The notes beneath the pieces were generated by a model that was not told where the DNA came from, searched no databases, and was given only the letters and a program-made list of their open reading frames with translations. Position numbers and translations under genes: made by a program. From positions 1-25,079 of the forward strand of contig DKWE01000069.1 of assembly GCA_002491565.1 (NCBI GenBank): a DNA stretch of 25,079 nt, given 5' to 3'. Source of the DNA: Lachnospiraceae bacterium UBA7160. Its GTDB lineage: Bacteria; Bacillota; Clostridia; Lachnospirales; Lachnospiraceae. The first letter of the stretch is position 1; each line of letters opens with the position of its first letter. Below are positions 7,107 to 15,300 of the stretch, piece by piece.

Positions 7107-8678
7107 ATGGGGCTGTATTTGAACAGAGGAAACGCCGGCTTTGCGGCGGCAGTAAATGGAATCTATGTAGATAAAACGGATTTGATTTCTTTTATTAACA
7201 GCACTCTGGATACGAAAGAGAAGCTGACCTGTGTGAGCAGGCCGCGTCGTTTTGGAAAATCATTTGCAGCCCAGATGCTGTGTGCGTACTACGATAAGAG
7301 CTGTGATTCTTCGAAATTGTTTGCCGGGCTATCTGTTTCCAGAGACCCTTCTTTTGAAAAATACAGGAATCAGTATCCTGTAATTTATCTGGATATTAGT
7401 CTTTTTATATCAAGAGCTGCCCAGAGGAAAGCGGTTGTGCGCAATATCAGCACAGAAGTGATGGAGGAGCTTAAAAAGGCTTTCCCAACCGTTTCTAAGG
7501 GAGAGGATCTCGCAGAGACGCTGGCGCATATTGCGGGAGAGACCGGAGAAAAATTCATCATGATTATTGATGAATGGGATGCATTGTTCCGTGAGGCGAA
7601 GGATGATGCAGGCCTCCAGAAGGAATATATTGATTTATTGAGGAGTTTGTTCAAGGGCAGCTGGACAGATGATATTTTTGCCGCCGCTTACATGACGGGG
7701 ATTCTTCCGATTAAGAAATACGGTACGCAGTCCGCTGTGTCTGATTTCCAGGAGTATACTATGACGCAGCCGGAGCCATTGGAAAGATTTGTGGGATTTA
7801 CGGAAGGAGAGGTTCGGGAGCTTTGTGCCGGATCGGGTCTTGCATTCGAGGAGGTACAGAGGTGGTATGATGGATATGTGCTCGGAACCAATACTCATAT
7901 TTACAGCCCCAAATCGGTGATCGATGCAATAAAGCGCAAAAGGATCGGGAATTACTGGACACGTTCGGAAACGTATGAATCGCTGAAATTTTATATTGAG
8001 ATGAATGAGGATGGCCTGAAGGAAGCGGTCATCCAGATGCTGGGCGGAGCGCATATAAGAAATGATGTTTCTACTTTCCAGAATGACATGAACTCAATTC
8101 AAAGCAAGGATGACGTTCTTACTCTGCTGGTTCATCTCGGTTATCTGGCTTATGATATTGACAGGAAATCCGTGTATATTCCAAATGAGGAGGTGCGGGA
8201 GGAATTTGTCCGTGCTGTGACTACAGGAAAGCACAAAGAGCTTGCCAGGCTCATCCAAACTTCTGACCGTTTGCTGGAAGCAACCCTGAATATGGATGAG
8301 GAGGCTGTGGCAGCTGCAATCGAAGAAGCACATACAGCGGGTACCGCGCCGACTTTTTATAACAATGAGCAGGCGCTACGGAGTGTGATTCGATTTGCGT
8401 ATCTCTGCTGTATAGATGAATTTTTCAGAATTGATGAGTTACCGTCTGGCCACGGATATGCAGATGTCGTGTTTTTTCCGAAGAAGGCATCTGCAATGCC
8501 GTTGCTGCTGATTGAGTTAAAATGGAATAAGACAGAAAAGGGTGCGATCAGGCAAATCAAGAACAAGGATTATCCGCAGGTCCTGCGAGATTACGGCGGA
8601 GAGATCCTTCTGGTCGGAATTAATTACGATGCAAAGAACAAGAAGCATACTTGCACGATCGAAGAGTGCAGCAAGTGA
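7107..8678 (+). CDS. AAA-ATPase-like protein with C-terminal PD-(D/E)XK nuclease-like domain
   Basis: A 523-residue protein of the AAA-ATPase-like / DUF1703 fusion family, common in gut Clostridia and Bacteroides and still of unknown role. The ATG at 7107 follows AGGAG (7094-7098) by 8 bases. The family-typical N-terminus includes FAAAVNGIYVDKTDLI. The P-loop variant SRPRRFGKSF is at about 44-53, and Walker B FIMIIDEWD at about 150-158. The C-terminal nuclease-like core has D453 (GYADVVF), E470 and K472 (IELKW) and a Gln near 483 (IRQIKNKDY), so the PD-(D/E)XK residues are present. Its DNA looks more AT-rich than the flanking housekeeping genes and it breaks an otherwise conserved region, which suggests acquisition. 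A role in DNA processing or defence is inference. Confidence 0.9.
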   Translation: MGLYLNRGNAGFAAAVNGIYVDKTDLISFINSTLDTKEKLTCVSRPRRFGKSFAAQMLCAYYDKSCDSSKLFAGLSVSRDPSFEKYRNQYPVIYLDISLFISRAAQRKAVVRNISTEVMEELKKAFPTVSKGEDLAETLAHIAGETGEKFIMIIDEWDALFREAKDDAGLQKEYIDLLRSLFKGSWTDDIFAAAYMTGILPIKKYGTQSAVSDFQEYTMTQPEPLERFVGFTEGEVRELCAGSGLAFEEVQRWYDGYVLGTNTHIYSPKSVIDAIKRKRIGNYWTRSETYESLKFYIEMNEDGLKEAVIQMLGGAHIRNDVSTFQNDMNSIQSKDDVLTLLVHLGYLAYDIDRKSVYIPNEEVREEFVRAVTTGKHKELARLIQTSDRLLEATLNMDEEAVAAAIEEAHTAGTAPTFYNNEQALRSVIRFAYLCCIDEFFRIDELPSGHGYADVVFFPKKASAMPLLLIELKWNKTEKGAIRQIKNKDYPQVLRDYGGEILLVGINYDAKNKKHTCTIEECSK

Positions 8679-8680
8679 AA

Positions 8681-9283
8681 TCAGCCGACGCGGTGCATGA
8701 TGACGGCTTCCCGGTCTGTGAAGGGACCCATTTCGTAGTAATCCTTTCCAAGCCGGTTCAGACGGTCGCGGTGGACCGAGCGGTTCGCGCGTTTAGGCAT
8801 GTCATGGAGAAAGCGGATCTCATCGGTCTGGTACTCCTCGTCCAGATTGGGATCATCCTCTTCCTCATAGTAGGGATCAAACAGCAGCACGCGGTCCCCG
8901 TCCAGACCAGTCAGAAGGATATAGTGGGCACATTCCAGGTATACGCGCAGCAGAACTGCGCCGCCAGCTGCAAGTGCGGTGCAGATCGGGCTTCCGGGCT
9001 CGATAGAGACTGCTTCACCGGAAAGATATTCGCAGTGGATCGGGAAATGCCGCGTGTCGGCGAAATGATTCAGCCAGTTGGCCACATAGTGGACAGCGGC
9101 AGCAGAGGTGCCGCGTTTGCACAGCTCGCCGTGTTCGTTGTACGTGTCCATGCAGTAGAGCATGATAAATTTGACAATATCGGGATAAATCTCTTCGCGT
9201 TCAAAGAGAAAGCGGATGCCGTTCAAAAGAGAAACGGGTCCGCAGTCATATTCACTCGTCTGGTAATTTAGTAAATTTTTCAT
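8681..9283 (-). CDS. C39-like cysteine peptidase, stand-alone
   Basis: A 200-residue papain-like protein. The start reads MKNLLNYQTSEYDCGPVSLL. Q8 and C14 match the oxyanion Gln and nucleophile Cys of C39-type peptidases, H120 lies in CAHYILLTGL, and D136 in LLFDPYY, so a full catalytic set is visible in the right order. No signal peptide or membrane segment is seen, and there is no attached ABC transporter as in bacteriocin exporters. It therefore probably acts in the cytoplasm on an unknown substrate. On the minus strand AGGAG precedes the start by 10 bases, and a near-consensus promoter lies upstream. It converges on the AAA-ATPase gene with only 2 bases between the two stop codons. The function could also be non-proteolytic, such as amidase or isopeptidase. 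Confidence 0.85.
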   Translation of the reverse strand: MKNLLNYQTSEYDCGPVSLLNGIRFLFEREEIYPDIVKFIMLYCMDTYNEHGELCKRGTSAAAVHYVANWLNHFADTRHFPIHCEYLSGEAVSIEPGSPICTALAAGGAVLLRVYLECAHYILLTGLDGDRVLLFDPYYEEEDDPNLDEEYQTDEIRFLHDMPKRANRSVHRDRLNRLGKDYYEMGPFTDREAVIMHRVG

Positions 9284-9312
9284 CGGGCTGTCACTCCTGT
9301 CAAAGTGATTTG

Positions 9313-9341
9313 ACTATAGCGCAGACCGTTTCATTTGTCAA
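9313..9341 (-). promoter_or_regulatory. promoter for the C39-like peptidase gene
   Basis: On the minus strand TTGACA (9341-9336) and TATAGT (9318-9313) are separated by 17 bases, close to the sigma-A consensus. The leader to the peptidase start would be about 20-25 bases. It stands back to back with the + promoter at 9388-9416. Confidence 0.85.
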
Positions 9342-9387
9342 GAAGTGGCATAAAATCCAATAATTTTATCAAAAGTGAAAAATGTAT

Positions 9388-9416
9388 TTGACGAAAGAAC
9401 TGTGGTATACTAAAAT
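9388..9416 (+). promoter_or_regulatory. promoter for the family-5 importer operon
   Basis: TTGACG (9388-9393) and TAAAAT (9411-9416) are 17 bases apart. An overlapping extended -10 alternative, TG at 9403-9404 then TATACT (9406-9411), is also present. The 46 bases between this and the divergent promoter are AT-rich and could hold a shared regulator site. Confidence 0.75.
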
Positions 9417-9735
9417 ATGTTGAATCATAGCGTTGCGTTTCACAGCTCTGTGACAGAGTGACGGACTCGTCGTGCTTGCACATAAGAGGCTGCCAGTCTG
9501 CCACGAGGAAGCTGCGAAGCAGCGGCCTCACACACAGCCACAGACATAAGCGGTCGAAGGCAGCGGCAGACGCGAAACGGCTGGTCTGTGGCCGTGGGTG
9601 GAGGCTGGCTGTGATTTCCTATGGCAACCCGCAGTCAATCAACAGAAAAGGAGATGTATACAAGCCTGTGCAGACCATGCGGCAGAGGAGCCGCAAAGCG
9701 GCTGCCAACAGGGGCGTAAAAAGGAGGATCTTGAG
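9417..9735 (+). ncRNA. structured 5' leader of the importer operon (candidate regulatory RNA)
   Basis: About 320 transcribed bases precede the binding-protein gene. Clear stems are GCTGC/GCAGC with GAA loop (9511-9523), flanked by GAGG (9505-9508) and CCTC (9526-9529); GCCACAGAC (9537-9545) with GTCTGTGGC (9584-9592), a 9-bp perfect stem; and AGCCGC/GCGGCT with AAA loop (9689-9703), 18 bases before AGGAGG. A weak open frame at 9458-9739 has Arg/Lys-rich, non-protein-like composition and is not called. I recognise no known riboswitch or T-box motif. Leader length and the stem next to the ribosome site suggest regulation; this is inference. Confidence 0.5.
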
Positions 9736-11331
9736 ATGAAAAACTGGATGCGTAGAGCAGTCGGCCTTGCGGCAGCGGCTGTCATGACGGTATCCGCGGC
9801 CGGCCTTGGGGTAGCTGCGGAGGAGGGCGCCAACATTGTGAATGTCGGAGTGACGGATTCACTCGGCAGTGCGAACCCGCTGGTAATGGACCAGACGGAG
9901 ATCAACAAACACGCGGCGGGGCTGCAGTTCCTTCCGCTGGTGGAGCTGGATTCCCAGCTGAATTTTGAGGGAATGCTGGCAGACTCTGTGACAACAGAGG
10001 ACAACCAGAATTTTGTGGTGCATATTGACGATGCGGCAGTGTGGTCGGACGGCACACCGGTGACAGCAGCAGATCTGGAATTTACCATGCTGCGCCTTAC
10101 GAGTCCGGTGCTTGGAAACGGGACACTGATGCTCTACGCATTTGAAGGAGTCGGGGATGATGGCTTTGTGGAAGAGGGCGCCACGTCCATCGACGGAATT
10201 CAGATCCTGGATGATAAAACGGTGCAGTTTACATCAAAGTATCCGATGGCGTTGACTACATTTGAAAATACGTATGGAAGATATCTGCATGTGCTGCCGA
10301 AACATGTGCTGGAAGGCTACAGTGACGCAGAGCTGCAGACACTGGACTGGTTCAATCACCCGGATGTGGTCAGCGGTCCGTACATGCTGACAGATTACGA
10401 TCCGAATCATTACCTTTCCTTTACGGCGAATGAGGCATACTGGAAGGGTGCACCGAAAATTGAAAAGCTGAATATCAAAATCGTGGAGGGCAGCCAGATT
10501 TATGCCGGGCTGCAGTCCGGGGAAATCGATATCACACATCATACGATGACCGCAATCCCGCAGGAGGATTACGAGAGCATTGAGGCGCTGGAAAATGTAG
10601 AGGCTGTGTACGGTCTTCCGATTACGAATCAGTCTGTGTTCATTCAGACGGCAAATGTGCCGGATGCGCGGGTGCGCCAGGCGCTTCTGTGTGCGATCGA
10701 CCGGAATCAACTGGTACAGCAGCTGCTGAAGGGACACGGTGAGGTGGTGGATGGATTTCTTTCGTCCGCGAGCCCGTTTTACGATGAAGAGATCGCGCCG
10801 GTGACATACGATCCGGAGCGTGCGAAGGAATTGCTGGCGGAGGCAGGCTGGGACGGTTCTCAGACGCTGCGGTTCTATGTAAATTCCGGCGACAGCACGT
10901 TTGTCAACGGTGCGCAGGTGCTTGTGGCACAGTGGGCTGCAGTCGGCATCCCGGTCGAAATCACGACAGTGGATCTGGCGATGCTGATGACCGTGGCAGG
11001 TACGACGGATTATGACATCATGGCAGTGCAGTACACGTATGCTCCAGTTGACCCGTATCCGGATGTAGACTGGCTGCTGAACGGCGAGGGCAGCTGGACT
11101 GGATACACAGATGCGTCGATTAAGGAGGCGCTTGCGGGCACGCAGCAGACGAGCGACATAGAGGAAATCAAGGGCCTGTACTCTGTCGTGGATAAGAAGG
11201 TACAAGAAGATGTGCCGATGTTCTCCGCATATATTATCAGCCCGCAGGGTGCGGTCAGCAACCGGCTGTCCGGCGCGACACCGAGTGCCTATGGGTTCTT
11301 CAACCATGTGCAGGACTGGACAATCGAATAG
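9736..11331 (+). CDS. ABC transporter substrate-binding protein, family 5 (peptide/OppA type)
   Basis: The 531-residue extracellular receptor of the importer encoded downstream. AGGAGG (9722-9727) is 8 bases before the ATG at 9736. The N-terminus MKNWMRRAVGLAAAAVM has a typical secretion signal with likely cleavage after AAGLGVAA, before EEGAN. No cysteine occurs in the first 60 residues, so there is no lipobox, unlike most Gram-positive binding proteins. Family-5 features include AAVWSDGTPVTAADLEFT, VSGPYMLTDYDPNHYLSF, VRQALLCAIDRNQLV and YDPERAKELLAEAGWD. The family binds peptides, and also nickel, opines or oligosaccharides. The presence of udp and deoB downstream raises nucleoside-containing substrates as an inference. 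Confidence 0.93.
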   Translation: MKNWMRRAVGLAAAAVMTVSAAGLGVAAEEGANIVNVGVTDSLGSANPLVMDQTEINKHAAGLQFLPLVELDSQLNFEGMLADSVTTEDNQNFVVHIDDAAVWSDGTPVTAADLEFTMLRLTSPVLGNGTLMLYAFEGVGDDGFVEEGATSIDGIQILDDKTVQFTSKYPMALTTFENTYGRYLHVLPKHVLEGYSDAELQTLDWFNHPDVVSGPYMLTDYDPNHYLSFTANEAYWKGAPKIEKLNIKIVEGSQIYAGLQSGEIDITHHTMTAIPQEDYESIEALENVEAVYGLPITNQSVFIQTANVPDARVRQALLCAIDRNQLVQQLLKGHGEVVDGFLSSASPFYDEEIAPVTYDPERAKELLAEAGWDGSQTLRFYVNSGDSTFVNGAQVLVAQWAAVGIPVEITTVDLAMLMTVAGTTDYDIMAVQYTYAPVDPYPDVDWLLNGEGSWTGYTDASIKEALAGTQQTSDIEEIKGLYSVVDKKVQEDVPMFSAYIISPQGAVSNRLSGATPSAYGFFNHVQDWTIE

Positions 11332-11369
11332 CTGGCGTGGAGCGTAGTGTAGAATAGAAAGGAAATAAA

Positions 11370-12383
11370 ATGTCTCATTTGCTTGAGGTAAGCGGTCTTA
11401 CGACCGCTTTTACCGGAGATGCCGGCAGCAGCCTCAGCGTGGACCACGTCAGCTTTTGCGTGGACGCGGGGGAAGTGGTGTGCATTGTCGGAGAATCCGG
11501 ATGTGGAAAGAGCGTTACCTCATTATCGATTATGGGGCTTTTAGGGAGGGGCGGAGCTGTCACGGACGGCTCTGTCCTCTTTGACAGTAAGGATCTGCTT
11601 ACCATGCCGGAAAAGGAGCTGGACCGTGTGCGCGGCAACCAGCTCGCGATGATTTTTCAGGATCCGCTGACCTCGCTGAATCCGGCTTTTACCGTGGGCA
11701 ATCAGATTGTTGAGAGCATCCGGGTCCACATCCAGCTCGGAAAGAAGGAGGCGCGTGCACGGGCTGAATCGCTGCTGGCGCGCGTTGGGATGCCGGATCC
11801 GCATGCGGCAATGAAAAAGTATCCCCATACCCTTTCCGGGGGAATGCGGCAGCGGGTGATGATCGCGATGGCGCTTGCCTGCGAGCCGCGGCTGCTGATC
11901 GCGGACGAGCCGACGACCGCACTGGACGTCACAATCCAGGCACAGATCATGCATCTGCTGAAGGAGCTGCAGCGCGAGTCGGGAATGGCGATGATTCTGA
12001 TTACGCATGATATCGGTGTGGTCGCGAACATGGCTGACCGGGTTCTTGTGATGTATGCGGGGCAGATCATTGAGCGGGCGCCGGCGGAAGCGCTGTTTGC
12101 ATCGCCCGCACATCCGTATACGCAGGCACTGCTCGATACGGTTCCGACGATTCGGGATGACGCGGACCGCCAGCTTGTGTCGATCCCCGGGATGGTTCCG
12201 GAGCATTACGGAGAGCTGCGCGGCTGCCGGTTCGCAGACCGGTGCGCGTATGCACGCGAGTGCTGCAGGGAGCCTCAGGAGGAGTATGTGTTTGGCCCGG
12301 ATCACATGGCGCGGTGTGTCGTGATGTGGGAGCGGGCGAAAGAATCGCAGACTGGGGAAAACCGGAAAGGAGTACTGCCATGA
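11370..12383 (+). CDS. oppD: peptide-type ABC transporter ATPase (OppD/DppD)
   Basis: A 337-residue nucleotide-binding subunit that powers import. Walker A GESGCGKS is at about 41-48, the Q-loop in MIFQDPLTSLNP, signature LSGGMRQR near 154-161, Walker B LLIADEPTTALD near 174-185, and the switch His in ITHDIGVV. The C-terminus carries the oligopeptide-transporter Cys motif CRFADRCAYARECC. AAAGGA lies 6 bases before the ATG. The stop codon overlaps the next start (ATGA), indicating translational coupling to its partner ATPase. OppD and DppD cannot be distinguished by sequence inspection. Confidence 0.96.
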   Translation: MSHLLEVSGLTTAFTGDAGSSLSVDHVSFCVDAGEVVCIVGESGCGKSVTSLSIMGLLGRGGAVTDGSVLFDSKDLLTMPEKELDRVRGNQLAMIFQDPLTSLNPAFTVGNQIVESIRVHIQLGKKEARARAESLLARVGMPDPHAAMKKYPHTLSGGMRQRVMIAMALACEPRLLIADEPTTALDVTIQAQIMHLLKELQRESGMAMILITHDIGVVANMADRVLVMYAGQIIERAPAEALFASPAHPYTQALLDTVPTIRDDADRQLVSIPGMVPEHYGELRGCRFADRCAYARECCREPQEEYVFGPDHMARCVVMWERAKESQTGENRKGVLP

Positions 12384-13471
12384 GGGAAGATCTGATCCGG
12401 GTCGAGCATTTGAAGTTATATTATCCGGTGAAGGGCGGCATCATCACCCACACCGTTCGGAATATCCATGCGGTGGATGATGTCTCCTTTTCCATCCGCG
12501 AGGGAGAAACACTCGGCCTCGTCGGGGAGTCCGGCTGTGGGAAATCCACGATCGGAAGAGCCCTGGTCGGGCTGGAGACTCCGACAGCGGGGAAAATCTA
12601 TTATCAGGGACGGGACTTGTCTGCGCTGAGTCAAAAGGAAATGCGGGAAATCCGCACGCAGCTGCAGATGGTATTTCAGGATCCCTATTCGTCGCTGAAC
12701 CCGAGAAAGCATATTTATGAGATCCTGGCACAGCCGATGCTGTACCATCACTGCACGACAAAGGAGCATGTGATGCGCGACGTGGAAAAGCTGCTGGAGC
12801 TGGTAGGTCTGCCGCGCCAGGTGCTCGGGCGGTATCCGCACGAGTTTTCCGGCGGGCAGCGGCAGCGCATCGGTATTGCGAAAGCACTGTCTTTAAATCC
12901 GCGTTTTATCGTCTGTGATGAGCCGGTCAGCGCGCTGGACGTGTCGATCCAGGCACAGATCCTCAATCTGCTCAAACGGCTGCAGAAGGAGCTGCATCTG
13001 ACACTTTTGTTTGTCGGACACGGGCTTGGGGCGGTTAATTATGTGAGCGACCGGATTGCGGTCATGTATCTTGGAAAAATTGTGGAGCTGGGCGAAGCGC
13101 GAGAAATCTTCCGCCATCCGGCCCACCCATACACGCAGGCGCTGCTGCGTGCGGTCCCGGTGCCGGATCCTGCAGAGAAGAACGTAAGCAAGCAGTTTCT
13201 CGCAGGTGAGGTCGGGGATGGGTCCCGGCCGCCCGCAGGCTGCCGGTTCCATCCCCGCTGTCCATATGCGAGGGAAGTCTGTCAGACGCAGGAGCCCGCA
13301 CTGGAGCAGCTTGCGTGTGAGACAGAACATTCCAGTGCTTGTCTGTTTGCGCGTGAAGTTTGCCAGATGCAGGAGCCTGCGAGGGAACTTCTTTTGGGGG
13401 AAGCCGGGTATCCTGGCGTCAGCCCGCATGCCGCGAAGAGCGGTGCAGGGAAGGGGGATGCCCATGTATAA
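12380..13471 (+). CDS. oppF: peptide-type ABC transporter ATPase (OppF/DppF) with an extended tail
   Basis: A 363-residue second ATPase subunit. The ATG at 12380 overlaps the oppD stop, with AAAGGAG about 5-6 bases upstream. Walker A GESGCGKST is at about 48-56, signature FSGGQRQRIGIAKAL near 155, Walker B FIVCDEPVSALD near 175, and the H-loop reads LFVGHGLG, where most relatives have SHDL; the key His is kept. The C-terminal Cys motif GCRFHPRCPYAREVC is followed by an extra copy of the segment (AREVCQMQEPARELL) and a disordered end. The tail thus appears extended by a local duplication. It forms a heterodimer with OppD. Confidence 0.96.
   Translation: MREDLIRVEHLKLYYPVKGGIITHTVRNIHAVDDVSFSIREGETLGLVGESGCGKSTIGRALVGLETPTAGKIYYQGRDLSALSQKEMREIRTQLQMVFQDPYSSLNPRKHIYEILAQPMLYHHCTTKEHVMRDVEKLLELVGLPRQVLGRYPHEFSGGQRQRIGIAKALSLNPRFIVCDEPVSALDVSIQAQILNLLKRLQKELHLTLLFVGHGLGAVNYVSDRIAVMYLGKIVELGEAREIFRHPAHPYTQALLRAVPVPDPAEKNVSKQFLAGEVGDGSRPPAGCRFHPRCPYAREVCQTQEPALEQLACETEHSSACLFAREVCQMQEPARELLLGEAGYPGVSPHAAKSGAGKGDAHV
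13268..13393 (+). repeat. 81-bp offset duplication in the oppF 3' end
   Basis: The segment 13268-13312 recurs at 13349-13393, 81 bases later and in frame. Protein copies are AREVCQTQEPALEQL and AREVCQMQEPARELL. DNA differences are mostly third-position changes, so the duplication is not recent. Confidence 0.7.
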
Positions 13472-14414
13472 GTATGTTCTCAAGCGGATTTTAATTGCGC
13501 TACCCGTCCTTGTCGGGATCACAGTCATTGATTATGTGATCATGTGTATGGCGGGAAGTCCCCTCGAAATGATGCAGGGGCCGCGGATCACAGAGGCGGC
13601 GATCGAGGCAAAGGAGGCGGCGCTCGGGCTGGATCAGCCGGTTTACATTCAGTATTTTACCTGGCTTGGGGAGCTGCTGCATGGAAATCTCGGGTATTCG
13701 ATCAAATCCTATCAGCCGGTCAGCGCGATGATCGCAAGCCATCTTGGGCCGACGCTGCTGCTGATGGGGGTGTCGCTGCTGGTCAGCCTGCTGCTGGCGG
13801 TTCCGGCGGGGATTTACAGTGCGGTGCACCAGTATACAAAGGGGGACTACGCAGTTGTGACAGCCTCTTTTCTGGGGAGCAGCGTGCCGGGATTCTTCTT
13901 GTCCCTGCTGTTGATCTATGTGTTTACCGTGAAGCTTGGCTGGCTGCCGTCGGGCGGCATGACAACGCTCGGGGCAGAGGGCAGCGCGCTGGATACCGCA
14001 CAGCATATGGTGATGCCGGTGATGGTGCTCGCGTTTTCTATGGCGGGGAGCAATATCCGCTATATCCGGAGCGCCGTGCTGGAAATTTTACAGCAGGATT
14101 ATCTGCGGACCGCACGCGCGAAGGGCATCGGGCGGTTCCGCGTGATCAATAAGCATGCGCTGCGCAATGCGCTCGTGCCGATCGTGACCGTGGTCGGGAT
14201 GCAGATTCCGATGCTGTTCGGCGGGGCTGTCATTATCGAGCAGGTGTTTTCCTGGCCGGGGCTTGGGCTGATGACGATGAGCGCGATTACAAGCCGCGAC
14301 TATCCGGTGATTATGGGAGTCTGTCTGCTCTCTGCAATTGTAGTGCTCGCCGCAAATCTGGTGACTGATATTTTATATGCGCTTGTGGATCCGACGATTC
14401 GTCTGGATGCGTGA
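13464..14414 (+). CDS. oppB: peptide-type ABC transporter permease (OppB/DppB)
   Basis: A 316-residue inner-membrane subunit of the importer. The ATG at 13464 overlaps the end of oppF by 8 bases and has AAGGGGG (13451-13457) 6 bases upstream. The first membrane segment (ILIALPVLVGITVIDYVIM) starts at residue 9. About six membrane spans are visible. The EAA-type loop that docks on the ATPases reads YLRTARAKGIGRFRVINKHA, followed by LRNALVPIVT. The ending DILYALVDPTIRLDA is typical of the family. It pairs with the OppC-type permease directly downstream. Confidence 0.95.
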   Translation: MYKYVLKRILIALPVLVGITVIDYVIMCMAGSPLEMMQGPRITEAAIEAKEAALGLDQPVYIQYFTWLGELLHGNLGYSIKSYQPVSAMIASHLGPTLLLMGVSLLVSLLLAVPAGIYSAVHQYTKGDYAVVTASFLGSSVPGFFLSLLLIYVFTVKLGWLPSGGMTTLGAEGSALDTAQHMVMPVMVLAFSMAGSNIRYIRSAVLEILQQDYLRTARAKGIGRFRVINKHALRNALVPIVTVVGMQIPMLFGGAVIIEQVFSWPGLGLMTMSAITSRDYPVIMGVCLLSAIVVLAANLVTDILYALVDPTIRLDA

Positions 14415-14427
14415 CAGGAGGATGGCT

Positions 14428-15300
14428 ATGGCAAAAGAAAAAACGAAGGATCTCGCCAGTGAGAGCTATCTTCAGACAGTCTTCCGGCGGTTCCGGAGAC
14501 ACAGGCTGGCGATGATCAGTCTTGTAGTACTGATTGTGCTGGTTGCTGCCGCGCTGCTTGCGCCATGGATCGCTCCGTATGACCCAGATGCGATTGTCGG
14601 TGATTTTGGCGGAGCGCCGAACTGGCAGCACTGGCTGGGGACGGACCAGATCGGAAGGGATGTCCTGAGCCGTCTGCTGTATGCGACCCGGATTTCTCTG
14701 CTGGTCGGTGTGATGGCGACGCTGATTTCGACGGTGATCGGTGTGGTACTTGGCCTGGTTGCCGGGTATTTCGGCGGGATCGCGGATATGGTAATCATGC
14801 GGTTTACGGATATGGTGATGTCATTCCCTTATATCCTTCTGGTTCTCGTGGCGGCTGCGATATTTCGCCCCGGGCTGTGGAATATAATATGGATTCTCGG
14901 TTTCGTGGACTGGCCGGGAATTGCACGGCTCGTGCGGGGCAATGTGCTGAGCCTGCGCGAGACGAATTTTGTGAAGGGCAGCATTGTAGCGGGAATGCCG
15001 CTGCGCCACATTCTGTTTTCTGAGATTCTGCCCAATACCGTTGCGCCGATTCTCGTCTATGCGACCTCGGTGCTGGCGCTCTCCATGCTTGATGAGGCAG
15101 CCCTGAGCTTTCTCGGACAAGGCGTGCAGCCGCCGGCCGCGAGTCTTGGCAACATGCTGAACGGCGCGCAGTCACTCACGATCCTGACGAAGCAGCCGTG
15201 GCTCTGGATTCCGGCCGGGCTGCTGATCGTCATCTTGGTGATGGCTATCAATTTTGTCGGGGATGCTCTGCGCGACGCGCTCGATCCGAACAGCCGGTAA
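14428..15300 (+). CDS. oppC: peptide-type ABC transporter permease (OppC/DppC)
   Basis: The 290-residue partner permease. AGGAGG (14416-14421) favours the ATG at 14428, 6 bases downstream; an in-frame ATG at 14422 overlaps the ribosome site. The N-terminal cytoplasmic piece has RRFRRHRLAMISL, followed by about six membrane spans. The periplasmic-side motif HWLGTDQIGRDVLSRLLYATRISL is the family hallmark, and the EAA loop region reads NFVKGSIVAGMPLRHILFSEI, then LPNTVAPILVY. The end GDALRDALDPNSR is typical. It lies 13 bases after the OppB gene. With the binding protein and two ATPases this makes a complete importer. Confidence 0.95.
   Translation: MAKEKTKDLASESYLQTVFRRFRRHRLAMISLVVLIVLVAAALLAPWIAPYDPDAIVGDFGGAPNWQHWLGTDQIGRDVLSRLLYATRISLLVGVMATLISTVIGVVLGLVAGYFGGIADMVIMRFTDMVMSFPYILLVLVAAAIFRPGLWNIIWILGFVDWPGIARLVRGNVLSLRETNFVKGSIVAGMPLRHILFSEILPNTVAPILVYATSVLALSMLDEAALSFLGQGVQPPAASLGNMLNGAQSLTILTKQPWLWIPAGLLIVILVMAINFVGDALRDALDPNSR

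Noticed and set aside
9458..9739. 93-codon open frame in the importer leader as a leader peptide
   Set aside because: No good ribosome site, Arg/Ser-rich translation, and its hairpins explain the sequence better as RNA structure.
10234..11307. 357-codon minus-strand open frame opposite the family-5 receptor
   Set aside because: Shadow of a well-supported gene, with Arg/His/Cys-rich translation and no start signal.
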